In this document: in pieces, positions 18,521-27,916 of the stretch | How positions within the stretch are numbered: the first letter of the stretch is position 1 | How the letters are laid out: each line of letters opens with the position of its first letter | Source: Candidatus Aramenus sp. CH1 | GTDB taxonomy: Archaea > Thermoproteota > Thermoprotei_A > Sulfolobales > Sulfolobaceae | NCBI GenBank assembly: GCA_022678445.1 | Contig: JALBWU010000001.1 | Coordinates: 62,001 to 126,000, forward strand | DNA length: 64,000 nucleotides | Reading direction: 5' to 3' | Notes under the pieces: generated by a model | Told to the model about the DNA's origin: nothing | The model's input: only the letters and a program-made list of their open reading frames with translations | Database searches by the model: none | Made by a program: the position numbers and the translations under genes

Positions 18521-19198
18521 TCACTCCTCAACCCCAGGGACCTTGAAGTTTACCTTGATGGCGTTAAGTGCGCCCCACATAGCAGCCGCGTTCTCCGAAA
18601 CCACGGGCATCTTGAGGTCTTCCCTTAAATACTTTACCGCCTCATACGTGGACAAGGCAGTACACGCTATGTAGACTGCGTCTGCCTTAAGCACTTCTTG
18701 TAAGTTCCTCTTCACGAGTCTGTAGATTGTAAAGACGGGGGTGTTGGATATGTCCACTCCCTTTACCTTCCCTAGCCCGTCGTATCCTGTCACTTCGAAG
18801 CCGTTCTCCCTTATCCACGAGACCTCCTCCAAAGTCCTCTCCTTAACGTAGGGTGTGCCAACCCAGACCTTTTTGGCGCCCAACTTCTTAAGGAGCTTCA
18901 CCACCTCTTCCTCTGGGATTACCACGTTGCCTATAGCCTTCCTTATCACGTGGGCGTGTTTGTGGGTACCGTAAGTCCTGCCGTAAACTACGACGTCGGA
19001 CACCTCCTCTAAGAGGTGGTACGCCTCCCTGAGTTCCCTTTCGAACTCCTCTGGGTCTGAGGGTTCACACCCTCTCGTAGGCCTCATCCTAGTTACGTGA
19101 ATGGTGACGCCCTCTGGGGTCATCTTCCATAGGTCGTACTCCATACCAGCGTTGTTTGCGGGCAATATTACGCCTATCCTACCTCTTCCTCCAGGCAT
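18521..19198 (-). CDS. Asp/Glu/hydantoin racemase superfamily protein (maleate isomerase/arylmalonate decarboxylase-like)
   Basis: A 225-residue protein with the fold signatures of the maleate isomerase/AMDase branch: start [27 protein letters not shown], and the second catalytic Cys in [14 protein letters not shown] at about residue 178. The first catalytic Cys, expected in a YACTSG-like motif, reads YGRTYG. Two-Cys racemases need both; arylmalonate decarboxylase works with only the second. The protein may thus be a decarboxylase or have changed function. It shares a short intergenic region with the divergent HEPN-like gene and lies upstream of the MFS-hyuAB genes in the same direction, compatible with a common pathway. 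Confidence 0.72.
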   Translation of the reverse strand: MPGGRGRIGVILPANNAGMEYDLWKMTPEGVTIHVTRMRPTRGCEPSDPEEFERELREAYHLLEEVSDVVVYGRTYGTHKHAHVIRKAIGNVVIPEEEVVKLLKKLGAKKVWVGTPYVKERTLEEVSWIRENGFEVTGYDGLGKVKGVDISNTPVFTIYRLVKRNLQEVLKADAVYIACTALSTYEAVKYLREDLKMPVVSENAAAMWGALNAIKVNFKVPGVEE

Positions 19199-19234
19199 GG
19201 GAAAAGATAAATTGCGTCAAATTAAACCTTAGCT

Positions 19235-19930
19235 GTGGACTTGAGGAAAAGGGTCATCAAGGAAGTCAATGACTTCTTCCAGTACCGTAGGGCTGGAGAT
19301 GACGAAATACTGGAGGAGGCCCTCTCCAACCTGGAGTACGAGAAGGGGAAGGTGAGAATAAGGGATCAAGTTGTTAAGGTGGAGAGGAAAAGGGATGCGT
19401 TAGGCGTCTTCTTGGCTAACGTGCCTTATGCTGTGTTGGGCGAGGGAGAACTGCACTGGGACTTGCCGGAAAAAGTGGTGAAGGTGCAGTCGGACGCCTT
19501 AAAGCTCTTGGAAATGGGGGGGCTAAACGAAGTGGCTACACTGGAAGCTTACCTAGTCATGGAAATGTCCCTCAGATCGCTTTACTCTGAGTGGCTAGGG
19601 GACGTGGTGATCATAAGGTACAAGGGTAAGGCGGTGAAGGTAAAGGACTTAGACTACAGGAGGTTAAAGCTCTACATCCTCAGAAAGGGGTGGAGCAAGT
19701 ACAAGGTAAAGGTAAACAACGAGACGTTCCCCTACTCCCAGGGTTCCCTGTTGGCGTGGGCCGAGAGGTTCATGGACAGGAGGACTAGCCTCGTCTTTAG
19801 GCTGTCAATAAACGTGAGGAACTTGCTTGCCCACGGTGAGGTAGAGTGGAGGCTCTTCCCCACGTTGGAGACAGTGAAGTCCGCGTCGCACGCGTCTTGG
19901 TTACTGTTCCAGAAGCTCAGGGAGGGCTAA
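19235..19930 (+). CDS. HEPN-like protein with RNxxxH motif
   Basis: I do not recognise a named family. The 231-residue protein is mostly helical with a C-terminal segment [18 protein letters not shown] in which R195-N-L-L-A-H200 fits the R-x4-6-H catalytic motif of HEPN ribonucleases, in the expected place late in the helical bundle. A long helix with [17 protein letters not shown] lies before it. It starts with GTG 19235, 36 bases from the divergent racemase-like gene, and ends three bases before the ABC ATPase on the opposite strand. There is no nucleotidyltransferase antitoxin next to it. Ribonuclease activity is an inference from the motif alone. Confidence 0.5.
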   Translation: MDLRKRVIKEVNDFFQYRRAGDDEILEEALSNLEYEKGKVRIRDQVVKVERKRDALGVFLANVPYAVLGEGELHWDLPEKVVKVQSDALKLLEMGGLNEVATLEAYLVMEMSLRSLYSEWLGDVVIIRYKGKAVKVKDLDYRRLKLYILRKGWSKYKVKVNNETFPYSQGSLLAWAERFMDRRTSLVFRLSINVRNLLAHGEVEWRLFPTLETVKSASHASWLLFQKLREG

Positions 19931-19933
19931 GCT

Positions 19934-20590
19934 TCAAGCCAGGAAGTAGACCTCCCCGTCCACTTTAACCTTCTTCACTGGAGTACCGTACAACTCGGTG
20001 AGCGTCACGTCGTCCACGTCCCTTGGGCTCCCCTGGAACACCACCCTGCCTTCCTTCATTAGGATTGCCCAAGAGGCCACCCTCAGGAAGTGTAAGTCGT
20101 GGGTCGCCACTATGAAGGTCTTTTTGACCTCCCTAAGCACTTTTACGACCTTTGCCGAGTTCCTCAAATCGAGGCCAGAGGTGGGCTCGTCCATGATCAC
20201 GAGATCACCCTCAGCTAACGCCTTGGCTATTAACGTCAACTTCTTCTCCCCAGTACTTAGGGTTGAGAAGTCCCTCTCAAGGAAGTCCCTGAGGTTCAAG
20301 TAGTCAACGTAATCCAAGTATTCCTCTAGCCGACTCCCTCCTCCTGAGAGGAGGACGTCTATTACCTTCATTTGGGCGTTGAAGAACTCTGCAGGGACGT
20401 AAGACCTCTCTCCCTCCACTTTTAGCTCTCCTCCCATGGGCTTTACCATGCCTATTATTGTCCTCAGCAACGTGGTCTTTCCCGACCCGTTTGGGCCCAG
20501 GATCAAGTTTACCCCGTCCTTTAGCTCAACTGTAACGTTGTCAAGAACCAACTTGTTTGAGAGCCTTACCTTAAGCCCCCTGATTAGCAA
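19934..20590 (-). CDS. ABC transporter ATPase, iron/cobalamin (BtuD/FhuC) type
   Basis: A 218-residue nucleotide-binding subunit with Walker A GPNGSGKTT near residue 33, the signature as LSTGEKK, Walker B LVIMDEPTSGLD and switch His in VATHDLHF. It is shorter than FhuC and has no regulatory domain. It overlaps the permease gene by 20 bases, and the order binding protein, permease, ATPase is that of a type II ABC importer for cobalamin, heme or iron chelates. Confidence 0.87.
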   Translation of the reverse strand: MLIRGLKVRLSNKLVLDNVTVELKDGVNLILGPNGSGKTTLLRTIIGMVKPMGGELKVEGERSYVPAEFFNAQMKVIDVLLSGGGSRLEEYLDYVDYLNLRDFLERDFSTLSTGEKKLTLIAKALAEGDLVIMDEPTSGLDLRNSAKVVKVLREVKKTFIVATHDLHFLRVASWAILMKEGRVVFQGSPRDVDDVTLTELYGTPVKKVKVDGEVYFLA

Positions 20591-21554
20591 CTCCCCTCAC
20601 CAGGGCGTACACTATCACCGGGAAAGCAAGGATTGCTGTTATTGCGGTAATGGGTATCTTCACCCCTAGGGCTCCGTCCGACACCACGTTACTCAGGAGC
20701 AAGGTGGAGGCCCCTAGGAGGGCGGAAAAGGGCACTAGGGACGTTGCGCTACCGCCGACGAACCTCCTTATAACGTGGGGGACTACTATGCCCACGAAGC
20801 CCACAATTCCTACTTGGGAAACTATGAAGGCAGTAACAAGGCTGAGCATGACTACCCAGAATACCCTAAACCTTGATGGGTTGACTCCACGGGCGTAGGA
20901 CATCTCGTCGCTTATTGAGACTAGGTCTATCCTCCTAGCGTTGGCAACGCCAACTGAGAGCAAGACGGAAAAGAGTAGCGCTAGCGTTACGACGTATTCC
21001 CAGCCAATAACTTGCACGTCTCCCAGTAGCCAGAACGTCAGGGGTGGTACTTGCGGGAAGCGAAGCTCTATGAGGGTGAGCATTATGGTTATGAGAGAGG
21101 AGAAGAGGTAGGACACAACTACTCCTCCGACCACTATCCCGTACACGCCCCCTCTCCTCCCTATGGCTATGGTCACGAGAGTTGAGAACAGGGCGAAGAC
21201 GAAGGCCACTAGCGGTGAGAAGTAGATTACCCAGTTAAAGGGGAGACCAAACGCCAAAAGGAAATACGCAAGCACTGCGCCGAAAGCTCCTCCTGAGGCC
21301 GTACCGGTGATGTAGGGGTCTACGATAGGGTTCCTCAGAAGTAGCTGGAGGACTGCCCCTGAGACAGCAAGGGACGCCCCTATTAGCGCTGCCGAAACTA
21401 CCGTGGGCAACCTTATGTCAAGGAGGATCTCCTTATACACGCCGTGGGGAGCAAAGAGCTCTTTTGGAGGAATGTAAACTGAGCCGTAAAGCGTAGCCAA
21501 GAGGAAAGAGAGGGCTAGGAAAGAGAACAGGAAAAAGACCTTTGCTTTCTCCAT
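20571..21554 (-). CDS. FecCD-family ABC permease
   Basis: A 327-residue permease of the BtuC/FecCD family with about ten helices; typical stretches are LPTVVSAALIGASLAVSGAVLQLLLRNPIVDPYITGTASGGAFGA written across residues 48-92, and the coupling region GIVGFVGIVVPHVIRR near residue 250. Two copies would form the channel. It starts immediately after the binding protein stop and overlaps the ATPase. The transported ligand (cobalamin, heme, ferric chelate) is not determined. Confidence 0.9.
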   Translation of the reverse strand: MEKAKVFFLFSFLALSFLLATLYGSVYIPPKELFAPHGVYKEILLDIRLPTVVSAALIGASLAVSGAVLQLLLRNPIVDPYITGTASGGAFGAVLAYFLLAFGLPFNWVIYFSPLVAFVFALFSTLVTIAIGRRGGVYGIVVGGVVVSYLFSSLITIMLTLIELRFPQVPPLTFWLLGDVQVIGWEYVVTLALLFSVLLSVGVANARRIDLVSISDEMSYARGVNPSRFRVFWVVMLSLVTAFIVSQVGIVGFVGIVVPHVIRRFVGGSATSLVPFSALLGASTLLLSNVVSDGALGVKIPITAITAILAFPVIVYALVRGVANQGA

Positions 21555-22520
21555 CTAGAACACCGGCAGTGAGGGCCTCAAGTTCTCCTTAACCCACTCC
21601 GTGCTTACAAAGCTGGGGGTCTCTCCCTGTATAATCTCTTTCATCATCTCCACCCCGTACACTGCCAAGGGCCCTGGTTCGTTGAGGAGGTCAGCAGGTA
21701 GGTTGTCTGAGAGCACGTAGATCCTCCCCTCCTTGTACGCAGTTAAGTTCTGCACCCCCGGGATGTGGGATATGAGGTACTCCGTGTAGCTCAAGTTGTA
21801 CACCTCCTGGACTACCATTACTTGCGGATTGGCCAAGAGTAGCTGGGAGGGGTCCAGTAGCGGGTAGCCTGACTGCCCAGCGAACACGTTTACTCCCCCT
21901 GCCAGGGATATCACGTCGCTAATGAAAGTGTTCCCCCCAGCAGTGTAGAAGTCCTCGTTAGGGCATATCCACAGCAAGTACGCCACCGTGATGTTACCCG
22001 TGACAGTAAAGTTGGCTATCTCCTTGTTCATCCAAGACGTCAAGTTCTGGGCCTCCTGCGTAGCGTTAAACTCCTTACCTAGGTAGGATATGATGTTCTC
22101 TATCTGGTAAAAGTTTGAGGCGTAGTCTGCGTTTGTAACTATTACGTTTAACCCAGCCTCCTCCATCTTCTGCACGTAACTACCTATGAGGCCCTCTTCG
22201 CCAACCACCGCAGTTGGGCTTAACGAAATGACCCCGGACACGTTAACTGGGTATATTTGCGGGAAGACAGTGACGTTCTTGGGCAGGTAAGAAGTGTCGT
22301 TGAGCTCCTGGATGAGGGAATAGGAGTAGGAGTCCAAGCCTACTATGTCCTTCCCCAACCCCAGGGAGACTAGGACCTGCGTATCGCTAGGAGAAAGGGA
22401 GACTATCCTCATTGTTCTAACGGAAGTTGGGGAAGAGTGGAGCTTATAAAAGTCGTAAACCCCGACCACCGTGAACGCCACGATGACGAGTACAGCTAGG
22501 GCAACTACTCGGTAACTCAT
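21555..22520 (-). CDS. Substrate-binding protein of BtuF/FhuD type, membrane-anchored
   Basis: A 321-residue periplasmic-binding-like protein with an N-terminal helix (VVALAVLVIVAFTVVGVY) that probably anchors it, then MRIVSLSPSDTQVLVSLGLGKDIVGLD, the two-lobe helical-backbone fold (LLWICPNEDFYTAGGNTFISDVI; LLLANPQVMVV) and a C-terminal lobe. I start it at ATG 22520 because CTTTTTAACT at 22550-22541 is a TATA box 26 bases upstream; the longer frame from TTG 22541 would start inside that box. It is first in an importer operon with the FecCD permease and ATPase. The Lrp-like regulator gene ends just upstream. Confidence 0.88.
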   Translation of the reverse strand: MSYRVVALAVLVIVAFTVVGVYDFYKLHSSPTSVRTMRIVSLSPSDTQVLVSLGLGKDIVGLDSYSYSLIQELNDTSYLPKNVTVFPQIYPVNVSGVISLSPTAVVGEEGLIGSYVQKMEEAGLNVIVTNADYASNFYQIENIISYLGKEFNATQEAQNLTSWMNKEIANFTVTGNITVAYLLWICPNEDFYTAGGNTFISDVISLAGGVNVFAGQSGYPLLDPSQLLLANPQVMVVQEVYNLSYTEYLISHIPGVQNLTAYKEGRIYVLSDNLPADLLNEPGPLAVYGVEMMKEIIQGETPSFVSTEWVKENLRPSLPVF

Positions 22521-22558
22521 AAGTTTGGATAGGCTATCCAAGTTAAAAAGTTAACTCG

Positions 22559-23329
22559 TCACTCGGAGAACTCGTAACTGTAAGTTATCATAACGTCGGC
22601 GTCTGGGTCGAACTTCCTTACCTTGTCCACGTAAAGCTTGGTCTCCTCAAAGTCCTTAGCGATGCTCACGAAGATCCCGGCCTTATCGTCGCTTATCTCC
22701 CTGAACATCACCGGGGAAAGCACTTTCCTGGTAACCTCAACGCTTTTGGTGAATATCCCGAACATCACTATCCCTGCCTTTGCCACGTCCACTATGGGGA
22801 CTAGCCTGAGTAACCCCTTGCTCTGCAAGTACCTTAAATGCCTCCTCACGGTCTTAGACGACACCTTCATCCTCTCAGCCAACTCTAGGCTGTCCATGGT
22901 GGGGTTCTCCTTCAGCATTGAGACCAACTTCACGTCAAAGGTGGAGGGCTTGTAGGGGAACTGGGTGGGCACGTAGACCATCTTGGACTCTCCAAGCTTC
23001 TCCTTCATCTTGGATATGGTGTCCTCGAGCTGTTGGAGCGAACTGCCCTCTATTTCGTAAACAGTCAGCTTCTCCAAGCAGGTGAACTTTGAGACGTACT
23101 CCCCTTCCCAAGAGTTCACGTTGCTGAAGGACACGTAGCCGTGGTACTTGCCGTAAAAGTTAGGGTTAACGTAAAGGGAGACCTTCTTTATAACTCCCTC
23201 GGAGATAAGCCTATCGATCCTGTAGTTGACGGCGGGAGGGGACAAGTTTAGTTCCTTGGCTATCCTTCTCTGGGAGGTGTTGTAGTCCCTTAATAGCATT
23301 AGTAAAATCTTCCTGTTTATTTCGTCCAT
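22559..23329 (-). CDS. Double-HTH Lrp/AsnC-like transcription regulator
   Basis: This 256-residue protein has two Lrp-like halves in tandem. The first begins MDEINRKILLMLLRDYNTSQRRIAKELNLSPPAVNYRIDRL, the second STFDVKLVSMLKENPTMDSLELAERMKVSSKTVRRHLRYL from about residue 130. Each helix-turn-helix is followed by a shortened sensor-like region rather than a standard RAM domain. Fused dimer-like regulators of this kind occur in archaea. It lies immediately upstream of the metal/corrinoid importer in the same direction, with the importer promoter in the short gap, so it may control that operon; this is inferred from position. Confidence 0.8.
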   Translation of the reverse strand: MDEINRKILLMLLRDYNTSQRRIAKELNLSPPAVNYRIDRLISEGVIKKVSLYVNPNFYGKYHGYVSFSNVNSWEGEYVSKFTCLEKLTVYEIEGSSLQQLEDTISKMKEKLGESKMVYVPTQFPYKPSTFDVKLVSMLKENPTMDSLELAERMKVSSKTVRRHLRYLQSKGLLRLVPIVDVAKAGIVMFGIFTKSVEVTRKVLSPVMFREISDDKAGIFVSIAKDFEETKLYVDKVRKFDPDADVMITYSYEFSE

Positions 23330-23464
23330 AATTAACGGTATCTGTAGACCTAGATATATAGATTATCCCAGGAACTCTTAACAACTTTCCTCAATTTTTA
23401 CAATCAGTATGTACCAATTACTGTGCAGTCTCCCTTATTAACAGTTTAAGACAATGACTTTGGC

Positions 23465-23647
23465 ATGGCTAGGAGATATTGCCCAGTCTGTAAAAAGGTA
23501 GTCGAGGAGAAGCTCATAAAGGAAGGTAAGAGGGTGACTAAGGTCTGCCCGGAGTGCGGATATGTCTTCATCTCCTACGAGATAGGTAAAGGCGTAATAG
23601 AGTCAGGGGGAGGGAATAAGTTCGAGGAGAGAACTGTTCTTAAATAA
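23465..23647 (+). CDS. Small zinc-ribbon protein
   Basis: Sixty residues with two CxxC knuckles, CPVC at residues 6-9 and CPEC about 23 residues later, separated by a basic stretch, the layout of archaeal zinc ribbons. The tail ([19 protein letters not shown]) is strand-like and then disordered. The function is unknown; the family often binds nucleic acid or partner proteins. It has its own position between the Lrp-like gene (divergent) and the leuC-like gene, 35 bases downstream. Confidence 0.7.
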   Translation: MARRYCPVCKKVVEEKLIKEGKRVTKVCPECGYVFISYEIGKGVIESGGGNKFEERTVLK

Positions 23648-23682
23648 AAGATTTATTTATTCACGTACCTCTTTCTTCTCTT

Positions 23683-24927
23683 ATGCAAACACTAACCGAG
23701 AAAATCCTATCTAGGGCTGCAGGGAGGACCGTCTCCCCAGGGGACGTGGCGGAGATAAAGGTCGACATAGTGGGATTCCACGACTTAACGGGGTATCACG
23801 TAATAGAGGTAATGGAAAAGGCAGGCCTAGAGAAGGTGTTCGACAAGTCCAAGGTCGTAATAGCCTTTGACCACTTGGCCCCTCCTCCAGACCAGAGGAG
23901 CGCCGAGATCCAGGGTTACATAAGGAAGTTCGTCAGGAAGATGGGACTGCCCAACTTCCACGACACAAATTTCGGCATCCTGCACGAGGTGCTCATAGAG
24001 GACTACGCAAACCCCGGACAAGTAATAGTCGCAGCGGACAGCCACACGACTACCTCTGGTGCAGTAGGTGCCTTTGCCCAAGGCATGGGGGCAAGCGACA
24101 TAGCTGCTGCGGTGATAACCGGGAAGACGTGGCTAATGGTTCCAGAGCCGTTCAAGGTCGTCTTAAAGGGAGAGCCGGCCAAGTGGATAAACGGAAAGGA
24201 TGTGGCACTGAAGATATTGGGCGAGTTCAAAGCCGACTACTTTAACGGCATGTCCATAGAGGTTGAGGTCGAGAGGCCGAGGGCTTTCCCAATGGACTAC
24301 AGAGCTACGGTGTCCAACATGGGCATAGAGATGAACGCCGACGCGTTGATGTTTGTGCCGGACGAGGAGACCGTAAACTACATAAAGACAATGAGGGACT
24401 ACGAACCTCCTGTGGTTAGGCCAGACCAGGGGGCCAAGTACGTGGACACCTATACCATAGAGCTAGACAAGATGGAGCCTCTGGTGGCCGCACCCCACAG
24501 CGTAGACAACGTGAGGACTGCGAGGGAGGCAGAGGGAATAGAGGTCGACCAAGTTTACATAGGCTCCTGTACTAACGGGAGGTTAAGCGACTTTGAGGTC
24601 GCGGCTAAGATACTGAAGGGAAGGACAGTGAAGACTAGGTGCATTGCAATTCCAGCCTCTTATAAGATGTTCAAGCAGGCCATGGAGCTGGGCTACGTGG
24701 AGACCTTAGTAAACGCTGGATGTATCGTGACCTATGGAACTTGTGGGCCCTGCTTGGGAGGCCACTTCGGCGTTGCTGGACCCGGGGAGACAATAGTCTC
24801 GACGAGCTCGAGGAACTTCAAGGGGAGGATGGGGAGCGTGGACTCAAAGGTATACCTAGCGGGGCCCGCGGTAGCAGCTGCCACCGCGGCAACCGGGAAG
24901 ATAACTGACCCGAGGGATCTAGAATGA
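23683..24927 (+). CDS. leuC: 3-isopropylmalate dehydratase / homoaconitase large subunit
   Basis: A 414-residue aconitase-family large subunit of the compact archaeal type. The 4Fe-4S ligands are in [11 protein letters not shown] (about residue 299) and [11 protein letters not shown] (about residue 359); the active-site stretches [23 protein letters not shown] and RNFKGRMGS are intact. It overlaps the small subunit gene by four bases. In this family the same architecture serves leucine biosynthesis (LeuCD) and alpha-aminoadipate lysine biosynthesis (LysTU), and I cannot separate these from sequence alone; leuC is the default name. Confidence 0.87.
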   Translation: MQTLTEKILSRAAGRTVSPGDVAEIKVDIVGFHDLTGYHVIEVMEKAGLEKVFDKSKVVIAFDHLAPPPDQRSAEIQGYIRKFVRKMGLPNFHDTNFGILHEVLIEDYANPGQVIVAADSHTTTSGAVGAFAQGMGASDIAAAVITGKTWLMVPEPFKVVLKGEPAKWINGKDVALKILGEFKADYFNGMSIEVEVERPRAFPMDYRATVSNMGIEMNADALMFVPDEETVNYIKTMRDYEPPVVRPDQGAKYVDTYTIELDKMEPLVAAPHSVDNVRTAREAEGIEVDQVYIGSCTNGRLSDFEVAAKILKGRTVKTRCIAIPASYKMFKQAMELGYVETLVNAGCIVTYGTCGPCLGGHFGVAGPGETIVSTSSRNFKGRMGSVDSKVYLAGPAVAAATAATGKITDPRDLE

Positions 24928-25403
24928 TAGTGGAAGGTCCAGTGATGAAGTTCGGGGACAAGATAGACACAGACATAATCATCCCGGCGCGCCACCTCAA
25001 GTACACCGACCCCCAGTACCTGGCACAGCACGCCATGGAGCCCATTGACCCGGAGTTCTACAAGAAGGCGTCTAAGGGCGTCATCCTCGTGGCGGGGAAG
25101 GTGTTTGGCATGGGGTCCTCAAGGGAGCAGGCAGCGATAGCCCTCAAGGCAGCGGGAGTAAAGGCTATAATTGCGGAGAGCTTCGCCAGGATATTCTACA
25201 GGAACTGCATAAACAACGGTCTACCAGTGATAGTCCTGCCGAACGCAAAGGAGCTAATAAACGAGGTAGACTACGTGAAGGTTAACGTGGAGACGGGGGA
25301 AATAGAGGTAAACGGAAAGGTGTACAAGGGTAAGGGGATAACCGGGATGGCCCTCGAGATCCTGAAGAAAGGCGGCATAATGAACTACATAAAGAGTCTA
25401 TAG
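24924..25403 (+). CDS. leuD: 3-isopropylmalate dehydratase / homoaconitase small subunit
   Basis: A 159-residue swivel-domain subunit with [18 protein letters not shown] at the substrate loop, [15 protein letters not shown] and [18 protein letters not shown]. The substrate-specificity loop (ARHLKYT) differs from the common YLRT loop of isopropylmalate isomerases, so a homoaconitase role remains possible. Translationally coupled to the large subunit through a four-base overlap. Its last six bases overlap the end of the KaiC-like gene on the other strand. Confidence 0.87.
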   Translation: MIVEGPVMKFGDKIDTDIIIPARHLKYTDPQYLAQHAMEPIDPEFYKKASKGVILVAGKVFGMGSSREQAAIALKAAGVKAIIAESFARIFYRNCINNGLPVIVLPNAKELINEVDYVKVNVETGEIEVNGKVYKGKGITGMALEILKKGGIMNYIKSL

Positions 25404-26180
25404 CTCTCCCTGTTTTTCCTTGCTCTTCTTTATCTTTTCCTTCACCTTCTCCGGAAGCGCGTAGTCCTCAACCCTTTCGTTTAGCCTCCCTAGGAGCACT
25501 ATGCCCTTCCCTGGAACTATGTCTATCTCCCACACGTACTTGTCGTGGTTGGTCTGCCTCATCTTCTCAATGACTATGAATCTCCTGAGTCTACCGTCCT
25601 TGAGCGACCTCCTAAACCTCACTATGCCGTCTGCCACGTGCTCTACCCCAAAGCCGAAGGCCTCCGAAGTGGTTATGGCGTACTGGGACGTGGCAAGGAT
25701 CGTGAACTTCCACTTGTAGAGCACCCTCTTCAAGTAGTAACTTATCTTCCTTGCCATGGCTGGCTTATCCAGGAATAGGGCGCTTAGCGAGTCTATTACT
25801 AGCCTGGCTGGCCTAGAAGTCCTGAGCTTCTGCTTTGCCTCAACTACCTTGTTCACTAGCTCCTCTGGCGTCAGCTCGAGCAGGGACCAAGGGTCTTCCT
25901 TCTCCTTCATGAGAGCATCTATGATGATGAGCCTCTTTTCCAAGTAGTTTTCGAAGTTCCAGTTGAACTGCTTCGCTTGGGCAATTATGGAGTCCCTGCT
26001 CTCCTCTGTAGTGACGTATATGCAGGGGTCTCCCTCCTTCAGCCCCTCGTTTATAAAGCTCTCCGCAAAGATTGTCTTCCCAGTGCCGGGCTCCCCCGTG
26101 AGGGCCACGAAGAATCCCTGCGGGATGCCTCCCTCGATGAGCTTGTCGAACTCTGATATACCAGTTGACAGCCTCTGCAT
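25398..26180 (-). CDS. KaiC-like RecA-superfamily ATPase
   Basis: A 260-residue single KaiC domain: [33 protein letters not shown] with Walker [10 protein letters not shown], then a Walker [12 protein letters not shown] and a C-terminal ILATSQYAI segment. Such archaeal KaiC-like proteins interact with signalling or motility proteins in Sulfolobales and some autophosphorylate; no clock function is implied. It is monocistronic and divergent from the tyrosine phosphatase gene 60 bases away, a pairing worth noting because KaiC-like ATPases can be phosphoproteins. The C-terminal tail is highly charged ([11 protein letters not shown]). Confidence 0.82.
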   Translation of the reverse strand: MQRLSTGISEFDKLIEGGIPQGFFVALTGEPGTGKTIFAESFINEGLKEGDPCIYVTTEESRDSIIAQAKQFNWNFENYLEKRLIIIDALMKEKEDPWSLLELTPEELVNKVVEAKQKLRTSRPARLVIDSLSALFLDKPAMARKISYYLKRVLYKWKFTILATSQYAITTSEAFGFGVEHVADGIVRFRRSLKDGRLRRFIVIEKMRQTNHDKYVWEIDIVPGKGIVLLGRLNERVEDYALPEKVKEKIKKSKEKQGEL

Positions 26181-26241
26181 AAGCTTAAAGTTCTCGTGAG
26201 AGTAAATAAAGGTAGATGAAGAACAGCGGATCTACTGAGGG

Positions 26242-26709
26242 ATGAGGATGTACTGGGTGATAAAGAACGAGATTGGCGGATCTCACATACCTTACGCTTT
26301 AGATGAGCTAAAGGAGTGGAAGTCCCAGGGGGTTAAGAGGGTTCTCGTCCTACCAGAGGAGTGGGAGATAGAGGAGGTGTGGGGTAGCGCAGATTACTAC
26401 TTCTCCCTGCTAAAGGAGATGGGCTTTGAGTACCTCCACGTACCAATTCCGGACAACTACCCTCCCACTGAAGAACAGATGGAGGAGATATACAAGTGGC
26501 TCAGCAAGGGAAGGGGGAACCTAGTCCACTGCGTCGGCGGTATCGGGAGGACGGGCACGGTGATCTCGGCGTACTTGATCTTAAAGCTCGGACTCGACGC
26601 CCAAGAGGCAGTTGAAGAGGTGAGGCGTTACCGCCCCAACGCAGTTCAGTCCCTACGGCAGTTCCAGTTCCTGCTTAGGCTGAGTGAGAGAAAGTGGACT
26701 ACGTTGTAA
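26242..26709 (+). CDS. Protein tyrosine phosphatase, SsoPTP type
   Basis: A 155-residue minimal PTP. The P-loop [11 protein letters not shown] (HCx5R, Cys near residue 95) is complete, with the general-acid Asp in PIPDNYPP and the Q-loop-like [10 protein letters not shown]. Length and sequence match the well-studied Sulfolobus solfataricus PTP ([15 protein letters not shown] in both), which dephosphorylates phosphotyrosine and phosphoserine on proteins. It overlaps the endonuclease V gene by 16 bases and so is likely co-translated with it. Confidence 0.93.
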   Translation: MRMYWVIKNEIGGSHIPYALDELKEWKSQGVKRVLVLPEEWEIEEVWGSADYYFSLLKEMGFEYLHVPIPDNYPPTEEQMEEIYKWLSKGRGNLVHCVGGIGRTGTVISAYLILKLGLDAQEAVEEVRRYRPNAVQSLRQFQFLLRLSERKWTTL

Positions 26710-27275
26710 ACTTCTTAAGGCTCCTCCAACAGTTGATAGCGAAGAACGTGGCAATAGAACACTTTGGACTGGAAAACGCCAAGTCAATTTGCGGGGTGGA
26801 CGTGGCGTACAAGGGAGAGGAGGGGGTCGCTGTAGCGGTGAGGTTTGACGGTAATAGCTACCAGCACAACGCCGTAAAGGGAAAGGTGGACTTCCCTTAC
26901 ATTCCCGGCTACCTCTTCATGCGCGAGGCGCCAATAATGCTGAAGGCACTCGAGGGGCTCTCCTGCGACCTCATTTTAGTGGATGGCCACGGCCTAGCCC
27001 ACCCAAGGAAAAGCGGGATAGCTACGGTCATCGGCGTTCTCCTCGAGGCCCACACAATGGGGGTAGCAAAGTCGAAGTTGGTTGGGGACCTGGTGGAGGA
27101 GGGAGGGGTCCAGTACGTGGTGGTCAACGGAGAAAAGGTAGGCGTAAAGGCTGGCAAGTACTACTATAGCCCCGGCAACAGGACTGACCTGCAGGACGCC
27201 CTAGATCTCTCCAAGAGGGGCTACCCGGAAGTGCTGAGGGTAGCAGACAAGCTGTCCAAGGAGTTAAAGAGATAA
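26694..27275 (+). CDS. nfi: Endonuclease V
   Basis: A 193-residue nuclease that cuts near deoxyinosine (and inosine in RNA) to start repair of deaminated bases. Catalytic acids are visible in ICGVDVAY (Asp), [13 protein letters not shown] (Glu) and [13 protein letters not shown] (Asp with the conserved His-Pro-Arg). The wedge PYIPGY that opens the strand next to the lesion is intact. It starts with GTG inside the phosphatase gene. Length is slightly below bacterial EndoV. Confidence 0.93.
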   Translation: MDYVVNFLRLLQQLIAKNVAIEHFGLENAKSICGVDVAYKGEEGVAVAVRFDGNSYQHNAVKGKVDFPYIPGYLFMREAPIMLKALEGLSCDLILVDGHGLAHPRKSGIATVIGVLLEAHTMGVAKSKLVGDLVEEGGVQYVVVNGEKVGVKAGKYYYSPGNRTDLQDALDLSKRGYPEVLRVADKLSKELKR

Positions 27276-27299
27276 AAACACGTGTTCGTATTACTTCTT

Positions 27300-27899
27300 A
27301 TGGAGGTAAGAGTTCCACCCATACCCGAGGAGAAGGAAGTAGTACTAGACCCCAGGAAGACAGCCCTAGTGGTGGTAGACATGCAGAATGACTTCGTGAG
27401 GAAGGAGGGGAAGCTTTACGTACCAGAAGCTGAAAGGACTATCCCGGCGATAAGGGAACTGCTCAGAAAAGCTAGGGAGTCCTCGGCCCTCGTGGTCTAC
27501 ACCCAAGACTGGCACATGAAGGACGACCCCGAGTTCAAGATATGGGGAGAACACGCGTTAGCAGGTACTTGGGGGGCGGAGATAATCGACGAGCTCAAGC
27601 CGGAAAAGGACGACTTCCTGGTCAAGAAGTATAGGTATGATGCGTTCTTTGAGACCCCATTGGACTACGTACTCAGGGTAAAGAACGTGCAGAACGTGGT
27701 GGTAGTGGGGACGGTAGCTAACATCTGCGTCCTACACACTGCAGGTAGCGCTGCCCTAAGGTGGTACAACGTGGTTATGCCGAAGGACGGCATCTCCGCT
27801 TTGGACGCTTTTGACTACTACGCCACCTTAAGGCAGGTCACCTTCCTCTACAAGGGCAAGGTGACTTCGTCTTCTGGAATAAAGTTTAATAGTAGTTAG
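27300..27899 (+). CDS. Isochorismatase-family hydrolase (nicotinamidase-like)
   Basis: A 199-residue cysteine hydrolase. The triad is seen as Asp in VVVDMQNDF, Lys in FLVKKYRYDAFFETPLD and Cys in TVANICVLHTAG, with the cis-peptide GTVAN before the Cys. TQDWHMKDDPEF carries the metal-site residues of nicotinamidases (D-x-H ...), though the usual second His is not obvious. I begin at ATG 27300 since GATAAAAAC about 26 bases upstream looks like a TATA box; a GTG at 27282 is in frame. Nicotinamidase in NAD salvage is likely but other amidases share this pattern. Confidence 0.8.
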   Translation: MEVRVPPIPEEKEVVLDPRKTALVVVDMQNDFVRKEGKLYVPEAERTIPAIRELLRKARESSALVVYTQDWHMKDDPEFKIWGEHALAGTWGAEIIDELKPEKDDFLVKKYRYDAFFETPLDYVLRVKNVQNVVVVGTVANICVLHTAGSAALRWYNVVMPKDGISALDAFDYYATLRQVTFLYKGKVTSSSGIKFNSS

Positions 27900-27916
27900 A
27901 GTGGCTTTTACTTAAA

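Noticed and set aside
24732-25045. Antisense frames at the leuC-leuD junction
   Set aside because: Mirror of conserved aconitase-family codons; no independent support.
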